NCBI GenBank assembly: GCA_033782935.1
Contig: JAWQEG010000411.1
Location: 2,291,501-2,355,500, forward strand
From: Petrolisthes cinctipes
Lineage: Eukaryota > Arthropoda > Malacostraca > Decapoda > Porcellanidae
DNA: 64,000 nt
Direction of reading: 5' to 3'
The notes under the pieces are model-generated. The model was not told where the DNA came from. It did no database searches and was given only the letters and a program-made list of their open reading frames with translations. Made by a program: the position numbers and the translations under genes. Position 1 is the first letter of the stretch. Each line of letters starts with the position of its first letter. Shown here piece after piece: positions 14,530-26,550 of this stretch.

Positions 14530-15585
14530 AAATACATGCCCAAAACATGCTCAAAATCGATATTGTAGGTGCCCTAAGTCAATATGTGTATGTATCTTCT
14601 GTACCCATTTATATCCCAAATTCAGGTTCAATACACCAGAAAATTCGATATTTTGGGGTCCCAGAAGCGATCTGTACATGCCTACTCAGTGCTAGAATAA
14701 TTTCAAAATACACCCCCAAAACATGCTGAAAATCGATATTTTAGGTGCCCAAAGTCAATATGTGTATGCATCTTCTCTACCCGTTTATATCCCAAATTCA
14801 GGCTCAAAACACCCGAAAATTCGTTATTTTTGGGTCTCAGAAGCGATCTGTACATGCCTAATCAGTGCTAAAATAATTTCAAAATATTAGCCCTAAACAA
14901 GCTAAAAATCGATATTTTGGGTGCCCAAAGTCGATATGTGCATGCATCTTCTGTACCCGTTTATATCCCAAATTCAGGCTCTAAACACTCGAAAATTAGA
15001 TATTTTTGGGTCACAGAAGCGATCTGTAGATGAATACTCCGTGTTAGAGTATTTTCAAAATACAGGCCCAAAACATGCTCAAAATCGATATTGTAGGTGC
15101 CCTAAGTCAATATGTGTATGTATCTTCTATACCCATTTATATCCCAAATTCAGGTTCAATACACCCGAAAATTCGATATTTTGGGGTCCCAGAAGCGATC
15201 TGTACATGCCTACTCAGTGCTAGAATAATTTCAAAATACACCCCCAAAACATGCTGAAAATCGATATTTTAGGTGCCCAAAGTCAATATGTGTATGCATC
15301 TTCTCTACCCGTTTATATCCCAAATTCAGGCTCAAAAAACCCGAAAATTCGTTATTTTTGGGTCTCAGAAGCGATCTGTACATGCCTAATCAGTGCTAAA
15401 ATAATTTCAAAATATTAGCCCTAAACAAGCTAAAAATCGATATTTTGGGTGCCCAAAGTCGATATGTGCATGCATCTTCTGTACCCGTTTATATCCCAAA
15501 TTCAGGCTCTAAACACTCGAAAATTAGATATTTTTGGGTCACAGAAGCGATCTGTAGATGAATACTCCGTGTTAGAGTATTTTCA
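14530..15585 (+). repeat. Two tandem copies of a 528-bp (3-monomer) higher-order unit
   Basis: The segment 14530-15057 is followed by a near-identical copy at 15058-15585. Shared rare variants include ATTGTAGGTGCCCTAAG, the CACCCCCAAAACATGC junction, TTCTCTACCCG, TCGTTATTTTTGGG, and TCACAGAAGCGATCTGTAG followed by ATGAATACTCC. The offset is exactly 528 bp (3 x 176). A similar 530-bp offset links 18419 and 18949. Confidence 0.85.
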
Positions 15586-17700
15586 AAATACAGGCCCAAA
15601 ACCTGCTCAAAATCGATATTTTGGGTGCCCAAAGTCGATATGTGCATGCATCTTCTGTACCCGTTTATATCCCAAATTCAGGCTTAAAACACCCAAAAAT
15701 TCGATATTTTCAGGCCTCAGAAGCGCTCTGTACATGCCTACTCCGTGTTAGAGTATTTTCAAAATACAGGCCCAAAACATGCTAAAAATCGATATTTTGG
15801 GTGCCCAAAGTCGATATATGCATGCATCTTCTGTAACCGTTTATATCCCAAATTCAGGCTCAAAACACCCGAAAATTCGATATTTTTGGGCCCCAGAAGC
15901 GATCTGTACATGCCTACTCAGTGCTAGAATAATTACAAAATATTGGCCCAAAACATGCTAAAAATCGATATTTTGAGTGCCCAAAGTCGATATGCGCATG
16001 CATCTTCTGTACCAGTTTATAACTCAAATTCAGGCTCAAAACACCCGAAAATTCGATATTGTTGGGTCCCAGAAGCGATCTGTACATACCTACTCCGTGT
16101 TAGAGTATTTTCAAAATACATGCCCAAAACATGCTCAAAATCGATATTTTAGGTGCCCTAAGTCAATATGTGTATGTATCTTCTGTACCCATTTATATCT
16201 CAAATTCAGGTTCAATACACCCGAAAATTCGATATTTTGGGTCCCATAAGCGATCTGTACATGCCTACTCAGTGCTAGAATAATTTCAAAATACACCCCC
16301 AAAACATGCTGAAAATCGATATTTTAGGTGCCCAAAGTCAATATGTGTATGCATCTTCTGTACCCGTTTATATCCCAAATTCAGGCTCAAAACACCCGAA
16401 AATTCGATATTTTGGGTCCAAGAAGCGATCTGTACATGCCTAATCAGTGCTAAAATAATTTCAAAATATTGGCCCAAAACATGCTAAAAATCGATATTTT
16501 GGGTGCCGAAAGTCGATATGTGCATGCATCTTCTGTACCCGTTTATATCTCAAATTCAGGCTCAAAACACTCGAAAATTAGATATTTTTGGGTCCCAGAA
16601 GCGATCTGTACATGAATATTCCGTGTTAGAGTATTTTCAAAATACAGGCCCAAAACCTGCTCAAAATCGATATTTTGGGTGCCAAAGTCGATATGTGCAT
16701 GCATCTTCAGTACCCGTTTATATTTCAAATTCAGGCTCAAAACACCCGAAAATTCGATATTTTTGGGTCCCAGAAGCGATCTGTACATGCCTACTCCGTG
16801 TTAGAGTATTTTCAAAATACAGGCCCAAAACATGCTCAAAATTGATATTTTGGGTGCCCAAAGTCGATATGTGCATGCATCTTCTGTACCCGTTTATATC
16901 TCAAATTCGGGCTCAAAACACACGAAAATTCGATATTTTTGGGTCCCAGAAGCGATCTGTACATGCCTACTCCTTGTTAGAGTATTTTCAAAATACAGGC
17001 CCAATATATGCTCGAAATCGATATTTTGGGTGCCCGAAGTCGATATGTGCATGCATCGTCTGTACCCGTTTATATCTCAAATTCAGGGTTAAAAACACCC
17101 TAAAATTCTATATTTTTGGGTCCCAGAAGCGATCTGTACATGCCTACTCCGTGTTAGAGTATTTTCAAAATACAGGCCCAAAACATGCTGAAAATCGATA
17201 TTTTAGGTGCCCAAAGTCAATATGTGTATGCATCTTCTGTACCCGTTTATATCCCAAATTCAGGCTCAAAACGCCTGAAAATTCGATATTTTGGGTCCCA
17301 GAAGCGATCTGTACATGCCTAATCAGTGCTAAAATAATTTCAAAATATTGGCCCAAAACATGCTAAAAATCGATATTTTGGGTGCCGAAAGTCGATATGT
17401 GCATGCATCTTCTGTACCCGTTTATATCTCAAATTCAGGCTCAAAACACTCGAAAATTAGATATTTTTGGGTCCTAGAAGCGATCTGTACATGAATACTC
17501 CGTGTTAGAGTATTTTGAAAATACAGGCCTAAAACCTGCTCAAAATCGATATTTTGGGTGCCCAAAGTCGATATGTGCATGCATCTTCTGTACCCGATTA
17601 TATCTCAAATTCAGGCTCAAAACACCCGAAAATTCGATATTTTTGGGTCCCAGAAGCGATCTGTACATGCCTACTCAGTGCTAGAATAATTTCAAAATAC
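15449..17700 (+). repeat. Satellite block duplicated at about 20.0-22.3 kb
   Basis: Long stretches recur 4.57-4.75 kb to the right. The segments 15779, 15943 and 15977 reappear at 20533, 20697 and 20731 (offset 4754), and 16832, 17165 and 17502 reappear at 21405, 21738 and 22074 (offset 4572-4573). The monomer at 15961 differs from its partner at 20715 by only about two bases. The roughly 180-bp change in offset means one monomer has been lost or gained between 16.3 and 16.8 kb relative to its partner. Confidence 0.8.
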
Positions 17701-20700
17701 CAACCAAAAAACATGCTGAAATTCGATATTTTAGGTGCCCAAAGTCAATATGTGTATGCATCTTCTCTACCCGTTTATATCCCAAATTCAGGATCAAAAC
17801 TCCCGAAAATTCGATATTTTTGGGTCCCAGAAGCGATCTGTACATGCCTAATCAGTGCTAAAATAATTTCAAAATACAGGCCCAAAACATGCTCAAAATC
17901 GATATTTTAGGGTCCCTAAGTCAATATGTGTATGTATCTTCTATACCCGTTTATATCACAAATTCAGGTTCAAAACACCCGAAAATTCGATATTTTAGGG
18001 TCCCAGAAGCGATCTGTACATGCCTACTCCTTGTTAGAGTATTTTCAAAATACAGGCCCAAAATATGCTGAAAATCGATATTTTAGGTGCCCAAAGTCGA
18101 TATGTGCATGCATCTTCGGCACCCGTTTATATCTCAAATTCAGGGTTAAAAACACCCTAAAATTTTATATTTTTGGGTCCCAGAAGCGATCTGTACATGC
18201 CTACTCAGTGCTAGAATAATTTCAAAATACAGACCAAAATATATGCTGAAAATCGATATTTTAGGTGCACAAAGTCAATATGTGCATGCATCTTCTGTAC
18301 CCGTTTATATCTCAAATTCAGGCTTAAAACACTCGAAAATTAGATATTTTTGTGTCCCAGAAGCGATTTATACATGAATACTCCGTGTTAGAGTATTTTC
18401 AGAATACATGCCTGAAACATGCTCAAAATTGATATTTTGGTTTCCCAAAGTCGATATGTGCATGCATCTTCTGTACCCGTTTATATCTCAAATTCAGGCT
18501 CAAAACACCCGAAAATTCGATATTTTTGGGTCCCAGAAGCAATCTGTACATGCCTACTCCTTGTTAGAGTATTTTCAAAATACAGGCCCAAAATATGCTA
18601 AAAATCGATATTTTAGGTCCCCAAAGTCGATATGTGCATGCATCTTCTGTACCCGTTTATATCTCAAATTCAGGGTTAAAAACACCCTAAAATTTTATAT
18701 TTTTGGGTCCCAGAAGCGATCTGTACATGCCTACTCAGAGCTAGAATAATTTCAAAATACAGACCAAAATATATGCTGAAAATCGATATTTTAGGTGCCC
18801 AAAGTCAATATGTGCATGCATCTTCTGTACCCGTTTATATCTCAAATTCAGGCTTAAAACACTCGAAAATTAGATATTTTTGGGTCCCAGAAGCGATTTA
18901 TACATGAATACTCCGTGTTAGAGTATTTTCAAAATACAAGCCCAAAACATGCTCAAAATTGATATTTTGGTTTCCCAAAGTCGATATGTGCATGCATCTT
19001 CTGTACCCGTTTATATCTCAAATTCAGGCTCAAAACACCCGAAAATTCGATATTTTTGGGTCCAAGAAGCAATCTGTACATGCCTACTCCTTGTTAGAGT
19101 ATTTTCAAAATACAGGCCCAAAATTTGCGCAAAATCGATATTTTGGTTGCCAAAAGTCGATATCTGCATGCATCTTCTGTACCCGTTTATATCTCAAATT
19201 AAGGCTCAAAACACCCAAAAATTCTATATTTTTGTGTCCCAGAAGCGATTTGTAAATGCCTACTCCGTGTTAGAGAATTTTCAAAATACAGACCCAAAAC
19301 ATGCTGAAAATCGATATTTTGGGTGCGCACAGTCGATATGTGCATGCATCTTCTGTACCCGTTTATATCTCAAATTCATGCTCAAAACACCCGAAAATTC
19401 GATATTTTTGGGTCCCAGAAGCGATCTGTACATGCCTACTCCGTGTTAGAGTATTTTCAAAATACAGGCCCAAAACATGCTGAAAATCGATATTTTAGGT
19501 GCCCAAAGTCAATATGTGTATGCATCTTCTGTACTCGTTTATATCTCAAATTCTGGCTCAAAACACCAGAAAATTCGAAATCTTTGTGTTCCAGAAACGA
19601 TCTGTACATGCCTACTCCGTGTTATAGTATTTTCAACATACAGGCCCAAAACATGCTCAAAATCGATATTTTCGGTGCCGAAAAACAATATGTGTATGCA
19701 TCTTCTGTACCCTTTTATATCCCAAATTCAGGCTCAAAACACCCGAAAATTCGTTATTTTTGGGTCTCAGAAGCGATCTGTACATGCCTACTCAGTGCTA
19801 GAATAATTTCAAAATACACCCCCAAAACATACTGAAAATCGATATTTTAGGTGCCCAAAGTCAATATGTGTATGCATCTTCTCTACCCGTTTATATCCCA
19901 AATTCAGCCTCAAAACACCCGAAAATTCGATTTTTTTGGGTCCCAGAAGCGATCTGTACATGCCTAATCAGTGCTAAAATAATTTCAAATTATTGGCCCT
20001 AAACATGCTAAAAATCGATATTTTGGGTGCCCAAAGTCGATATGTGCATGCATCTTCTGTACCCGTTTATATCCCAAATTCAGGCTCTAAACACTCGAAA
20101 ATTAGATATTTTTGGGTCACAGAAGCGATCTGTAGATGAATACTCCGTGTTAGAGCATTTTGAAAATACAGGCCCAAAACCTGCTCAAAATCGATATTTT
20201 GGGTGCCCAAAGTCGATATGTGCATGCATCTTCTGTACCTGTTTATATCCCAAATTCAGGCTTAAAACACCCAAAAATTCGATATTTTTGGGTCCCAGAA
20301 GCGATCTGTACATGCCTAGTCAGTGCTAGAATAATTACAAAATATTGGCCCATAACATGCTAAAAATCGATATTTTGGTTCTCCAAAGTCGATATGTGCA
20401 TGCATCTTCTGTACCCGTTTATATCTCAAATTCAGGCTCAAAACACCCGAAAATTCGATATTTTTAGGCCCCAGAAGCGCTCTGTACATGCCTACTCCGT
20501 GTTAGAGTATTTTCAAAATACAGGCCCAAAACATGCTAAAAATCGATATTTTGGGTGCCCAAAGTCGATATTTGCATGCATCTTCTGTAACCGTTTATAT
20601 CCCAAATTCAGGCTCAAAACACCCGAAAATTCGATATTTTTGGGCCCCAGAAGCGATCTGTACATGCCTACTCAGTGCTAGAATAATTACAAAATATTGG

Positions 20701-21889
20701 CCCAAAACATGCTAAAAATCGATATTTTGAGTGCCCAAAGTCGATATGCGCATGCATCTTCTGTACCAGTTTATAACTCAAATTCAGGCTCAAAACACTC
20801 GAAAATTCGATATTGTTGGGTCCCAGAAGCGATCTGTACATACCTACTCCGTGTTAGAGTATTTTCAAAATACAAGCCCAAAACATGCTCAAAATCGATA
20901 TTTTAGGTGCCCTAAGTCAATATGTGTATGTATCTTCTGTACCCATTTATATCTCAAATTCAGGTTCAATACACCCGAAAATTCGATATTTTTGGGTCCC
21001 ATAAGCGATCTGTACATGCCTACTCAGTGCTAGAATAATTTCAAAATACACCCCCAAAACATGCTCAAAATCGATATTTTGGGTGCCCAAAGTCAATATG
21101 TGTATGCATCTTCTGTACCCGTTTATATCCCAAATTCAGGCTCAAAACACCCGAAAATTCGATATTTTGGGTCCCAGAAGCGATCTGTACATCAGTGCTA
21201 AAATAATTTCAAAATATTGGCCCAAAACATGCTAAAAATCGATATTTTGGGTGCCAAAAGTCGATATGTGCATGCATCTTCTGTACCCGTTTATATCTCA
21301 AATTCATGCTCAAAACACTCGAAAATTAGATATTTTTGGGTCCCAGAAGCGATTTGTACATGAATATTCCGTGTTAGAGTATTTTCAAGATACAGGCCCA
21401 AAACATGCTCAAAATTGATATTTTGGGTGCCCAAAGTCGATATGTGCATGCATCTTCTGTACCCGTTTATATCTCTAATTCAGGCTCAAAACACACGAAA
21501 ATTCGATATTTTTGGGTCCCAGAAGCGATCTGTACATGCCTACTCCTTGTTAGAGTATTTTCAAAATACAGGCCCAATATATGCTCGAAATCGATATTTT
21601 GGGTGCCCAAAGTCGATATGTGCATGCATCTTCTGTACCCGTTTATATCTCAAATTCAGGGTTAAAAACACCCTAAAATTCTATATTTTTGGGTCCCAGA
21701 AGCGATCTGTACATGCCTACTCCGTGTTAGAGTATTTTCAAAATACAAGCCCAAAACATGCTAAAAATCGATATTTTAGGTGCCCAAAGTCAATATGTGT
21801 ATGCATCTTCTGTACCCGTTTATATCCCAAATTCAGGCTCAAAACGCCCGAAAATTCGATATTTTGGGTCCCAGAAGCGATCTGTACAT

Positions 21890-23660
21890 GCCTAATCAGT
21901 GCTAAAATAATTTCAAAATATTGGCCCAAAACATGTTAAAATCGATATTTTGGGTGCCGAAAGTCGATATGTGCATGCATCTTCTGTACCCGTTTATATC
22001 TCAAATTCAGGCTCAAAACACTCGAAAATTAGATATTTTTGGGTCCTAGAAGCGATCTGTACATGAATACTCCGTGTTAGAGTATTTTGAAAATACAGGC
22101 CCAAAACCTGCTCAAAATCGATATTTTGGGTGCCCAAAGTCGATATGTGCATGCATCTTCTGTACCCGATTATATCTCAAATTCAGGCTCAAAACACCCG
22201 AAAATTCGATATTTTTGGGTCCCAGAAGCGATCTGTACATGCCTACTCCGTGTTAGAGTATTTTTAAAATACAGGCCCAAAACATGCTGAAAATCGATAT
22301 TTTAGGTGCCCAAAGTCAATATGTGTATGCATCTTCTGTACCCGTTTATATCCCAAATTCAGGCTTAAAACACCCGAAAATTCGATATTTTTGGGTCCCA
22401 GAAGCGATCTGTACATGCCTAATCAGTGCTAAAATAATTTCAAAATATTGGTCCAAAACATGCTAAAAATCGATATTTTGGGTGCCCAAAGTCGATATGT
22501 GCATGCATCTTCTGTACCCGTTTATATCTCAAATTCAGGCTCAAAACACCCGAAAATTAGATATTTTTGGGTCCCAAAAGCGATCTCTACATGAATACTC
22601 CGTGTTAGAGTATTTTCAAAATACAGGCCCAAAACCTGCTCAAAATCGATATTTTGGGTGCCCAAAGTCGATATGTGCTTGCATCTTCTGTACCCGTTTA
22701 TATCTCAAATTCTGGCTTAAAACACCCGAAAATTCGATATTTTTGGGTCCCAGAAGCGATCTGTACATGCCTAGTCAGTGCTTGAATAATTACAAAATAT
22801 TGGCCCAAAACATGCTAAAAATCGATATTTTGGGTGCCCAAAGTCGATATGCGCATGCATCTTCTGTACCAGCTTATAACTCAAATTCAGGCTCAAAACA
22901 CCCGAAAATTCGATATTGTTGGGTCCCAGAAGCGATCTGTACATGCCTAATCAGTGCTAAAATAATTTCAAAATATTGGCCCAAAACATGTTAAAATTGA
23001 TATTTTGGGTTTCGAAAGTCGATATGTGCATGCATCTTCTGTACCCGTTTATATCTCAAATTCAGGCTCAAAACACTCGAAAATTAGATATTTTTGGGTC
23101 CTAGAAGCGATCTGTACATGAATACTCCGTGTTAGAGTATTTTGAAAATACAGGCCCAAAACCTGCTCAAAATCGATATTTTGGGTGCCCAAAGTCGATA
23201 TGTGCATGCATCTTCTGTACCCGATTATATCTCAAATTCAGGCTCAAAACACCCGAAAATTCGATATTTTTGGGTCCCAGAAGCGATCTGTACATGCCTA
23301 CTCCGTGTTAGAGTATTTTTAAAATACAGGCCCAAAACATGCTGAAAATCGATATTTTAGGTGCCCAAAGTCAATATGTGTATGCATCTTCTGTACCCGT
23401 TTATATCCCAAATTCAGGCTTAAAACACCCGAAAATTCGATATTTTTGGGTCCCAGAAGCGATCTGTACATGCCTAATCAGTGCTAAAATAATTTCAAAA
23501 TATTGGTCCAAAACATGCTAAAAATCGATATTTTGGGTGCCCAAAGTCGATATGTGCATGCATCTTCTGTACCCGTTTATATCTCAAATTCAGGCTCAAA
23601 ACACCGAAAATTAGATATTTTTGGGTCCCAAAAGCGATCTGTACATGAATACTCCGTGAT
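21890..23660 (+). repeat. Tandem 1055-bp (6-monomer) higher-order duplication
   Basis: The interval near 21890-22610 repeats at about 22945-23660. Open frames at 22074, 22087 and 22284 recur identically at 23129, 23142 and 23339, always 1055 bp apart (six monomers minus one base). This is the youngest-looking duplication in the array. Confidence 0.85.
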
Positions 23661-23699
23661 AGAGTATTTTCTAAATACAGGCCAAAAACATGCTGAAAA

Positions 23700-24107
23700 T
23701 TGATATTTTAGGTGCCCAAAGTCGATACGTGCATGCATCTTCTGTACCCGTTTATATCCCAAATTCAGGCTCAAACACTCGAAAATTCAATATTTTTTTA
23801 TTCCAGTATCGATATCTGTACATGCATACTCAGTGCTAGAATATTTTAAAAAAACAGGGCCAAAACATGCTGAAAATGGATATTTTAGGTGCCCAAAGTC
23901 GATATGTGCATGCATCTTCTGTTCCCTTTTATATCCCAAATTCAGGTTCAGAATACCCGAAAATTCGATATTTTTGTGTCCCAGAAGCGATCTGTACATG
24001 CTTACTCATTGCTAGAATATTTTCAAATACTGGTCCAAAACATGCTGAAAAAACATATTTTAGGTGCCCAAAGTCGATATGTGCATGCATCTTCTGAACC
24101 CGTTTAT
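23700..24107 (+). repeat. Decayed right edge of the satellite array
   Basis: The last monomers are visibly degraded, with changes such as TATTTTTTTATTCCAGTATC near 23795 and AAAAAACAGGGCC near 23850. The array stops inside the A half of a monomer, just after TTCTGAACCCGTTTATAG at about 24107. Array-edge divergence is expected where unequal exchange no longer homogenises copies. Confidence 0.85.
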
Positions 24108-25170
24108 AGCAATTGTAATGCTTTAGATTGTAACAGTTGTGAGATTCTTATCGCCTGTGGAGACCCTACCCGACTGCCACAATCATGTACTCGTGGGTCG
24201 TCCACCTCAGCTTGTGGAAATACCTGCCGGAAACTCTCATTTATCAGTTAGGCTGGTATTACTTACCACCCACGTGCAGTCCTTGATTAAGAGCTGGCAT
24301 CAGTCCACTTCTACACTTGATTGATCTTACCACTCTCGTCTTCCTTGACTGATGGCTGGTGTCAGTCAATTTACTACCCGTTGCCTGAACTTACCACCCT
24401 TTGTCTGCCTTGGACTTGTCTCTATTTACTGAAGTATATCAAATTACAGATTACAGGTTATACCAGACATCTTGTGTCTATCTAAGATTATGTAAGAGGT
24501 GAATCTTCTCGCTTAGGGTAGGACTCCATCCTCCCTAGCGGTCTAGCCCATGGACGGGCTCCAAGTACGCCTCTCTTCTCTCGATCCTTCCTCAAGTACC
24601 ACACCCTTTCATGTGTGACAGATTGCAACTATTGTGTTGATAATGCTTAACTTATATATGAAATATAGACATGTTAGATACAAGTTTATATAAGAATAAT
24701 GTGAGTAATTATATATTGTCCCTTTCTCATCATACAAGATGACAATATGCAGTTGATTATAGCATAGAGATTAACATACAGATAATTACAGAGTGAATCT
24801 AGCAATCAGTGGCTCAGCATGGAAACTTCCCATCATGCTGTCAGATCAGCACCTTTCAAAGGATGTTGTGTCTGGTGAAACTGATTTGAACTGCTTTCAA
24901 CCCTTACGGTATATTCCACCAACCATGGGTGTATCATGTATCACGAACGTGGATACAGGCGCGGATACAAGATAAACGAATTGTAGCGGGAGACGAGCAG
25001 GGATAGAGAGAGCTGGTACTGCCCAAACTGTCTAACGTCACCAGTGGCAGCGAGCTACCGAGCAGCTGGCTTTCCCGTCTATTATACCCTATTATAATAT
25101 TATGAACATTTGTATTTCAAAACTTGCTCTGCTTACCACTTAAAATATGTAATACATTTTCTCACACAAT
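24108..25170. other. Non-satellite DNA without a recognisable gene
   Basis: Sequence complexity rises sharply at the array edge. Short open frames at 24139-24324 and 24793-24975 have no recognisable motif. The stretch TGTAACAGTTGTGAGATTC near 24129 through TGTGACAGATTGCAAC near 24632 resembles LTR-like ends, but no partner LTR or target duplication was found. Confidence 0.5.
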
Positions 25171-25173
25171 ATC

Positions 25174-25174
<1 letters not shown>

Positions 25175-25216
<42 letters not shown>

Positions 25217-25234
25217 TCTCACAAAGAGAGAGAG
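25175..25234. repeat. (GA)n microsatellite
   Basis: Nearly pure GA dinucleotide run followed by a shorter GA run up to about 25236. It creates an artefactual Arg-Glu open frame. Confidence 0.95.
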
Positions 25235-25497
25235 AGACTGCGTGTGTTTCACTTACTTAGGCTACACGTAAATTTTTTTTCAACCCATGATATAGAGCTA
25301 AGTTAAAATCTGTATAATTTTGCATCTACACACATTACTTATACTTTTGGTCTTTTGATAATATTGTAATGATGACATAACCATACAAAACAGATATACA
25401 AGTATCACGCTGACTATAATATGCTACAACAAAACATAACATATCGTACTTTTATAACTAAGTTATTTTTGTTTTACATAAATACTTATACATAACT

Positions 25498-25740
25498 CTT
25501 ACTATAAAGAGAGTGTGTGTGTGTGTGTGTATGTTAGGCTATGCACGAACGTCACATTGCATATTTCTTACTATAAAGAAAGGGACAAGAGTGTGAGTGT
25601 GTGTGTGTGTGTGTGTTAGCCTATGTGCGAACGATAGATTGCATAATTCTTGCTATAAAGAAAGGGACAAGGGAGAGAGAGAGTGTGTGTGTGTGTGTGT
25701 GTGTGTGTTAGGCTATGCGCGAACGTTACATTGCATAATT

Positions 25741-25741
<1 letters not shown>
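25498..25741. repeat. Three-copy minisatellite containing expanding (GT)n
   Basis: Three consecutive units of about 69, 83 and 92 bp (25498-25566, 25567-25649, 25650-25741). Each has the order CTATAAAGA, a (GT)n run of different length, then TTAGGCTATG, CGAACG and ATTGCATA. Length differences lie mostly in the GT tract. Confidence 0.85.

Positions 25742-25743
<2 letters not shown>

Positions 25744-25807
<64 letters not shown>
25744..25807. repeat. (GA)n microsatellite
   Basis: About 62 bp of pure GA directly after the three-copy minisatellite. Confidence 0.95.
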
Positions 25808-25810
<3 letters not shown>

Positions 25811-26550
25811 ACTTAGATTACTGTAGATTACTTCCCATCATGAGATGTCTTGTTGATTTGAAATTCTCATAAATTGTGTAGGCTATTTTATGTCTATAGC
25901 GCTGGATGATGCACCGTACACGGGCATATTATAGCCTATTATGATGACAGACCAATACAAGGCATTCTCCAAACATTACAAACACACAAATAGTAGACCA
26001 AGCTTTGCACTACGAAACATAACTTCTTTTTATAACGAGGTAATCTTTGTTTTACACTGAAAAGTATCAAATATATCTTCTGGAGAGAGAAAGATTAGTT
26101 TTACACTGAAAGGTACAATCGTGGACTCGTGGTCATAAATAACGTTTATCCGATGCTCATGCAAAATGTTACGCAGCAGTATTATATAATTATACGGAAG
26201 ATATGAATGAATAATAGCATTATATTTTGCCTTCCATCTCCACACCATCACTAGGTTCACCCCACCTGAGAGAGAGAGAGAGATAGAGAGAGCACCATCC
26301 TTATTTTTATTACTGTATTGCTGCTCAGCTATTGCAAACTAATTTTCTTCATCACCTGTTCATGTGGATTTTACCTTTTGGTGAGGGGAAGAACCACTCT
26401 GAAACACATATATAAGAATATTGAGTGCACCCAGGTCCCCCCCAAATAACCCTTTGAATTCAATTGATATCTCCAAAATTAGTTACCTTGCCTGCAATAC
26501 ATTATTTACACCAGTAAAAAGTTAAACCCATTCATCCAAATCAAATAATA
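25808..26550. other. AT-rich spacer, no gene recognised
   Basis: No coding motif on either strand. A short interrupted (GA)n lies at about 26271-26292. Confidence 0.6.

Larger units (their letters stand above)
1..24107 (+). repeat. 176-bp satellite DNA array (about 137 tandem monomers)
   Basis: Head-to-tail tandem repeat with a 176-bp period filling the first 24.1 kb and continuing off the left edge. A sample monomer runs 7529-7704 and the next starts at 7705. Landmarks of each copy are AAAATCGATATTTT, the palindromic core TGCATGCA, TTTATATCTCAAATTCAGG, then AAAATTCGATATTTTTGGG, CCCAGAAGCGATCTGTACAT and CAGGCCCAAAACATGCT. Each monomer divides into an 87-bp half (7529-7615) and an 89-bp half including one variable linker base (7616-7704), which align to each other. 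Because 176 is not a multiple of three and stops are rare, all forward frames show long but meaningless open frames, the longest 293 codons at 9624-10505. Nothing suggests protein coding. The length is close to a nucleosome repeat, as is common for pericentromeric or heterochromatic satellites; a centromeric role is inference only. Confidence 0.98.

Noticed and set aside
1..24107. CRISPR-like regular spacing
   Set aside because: Repeats are contiguous 176-bp monomers without unique spacers, in clearly animal DNA.
24129..24640. Possible solo LTR starting TGTAACAGTTGTG
   Set aside because: No second LTR, no clear CA end and no target duplication could be shown.
25597..25872. Arg-Glu and Ser-Leu rich open frames over GA/CT tracts (also near 37.5, 55.1 and 57.6 kb)
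   Set aside because: Direct translation of dinucleotide repeats.
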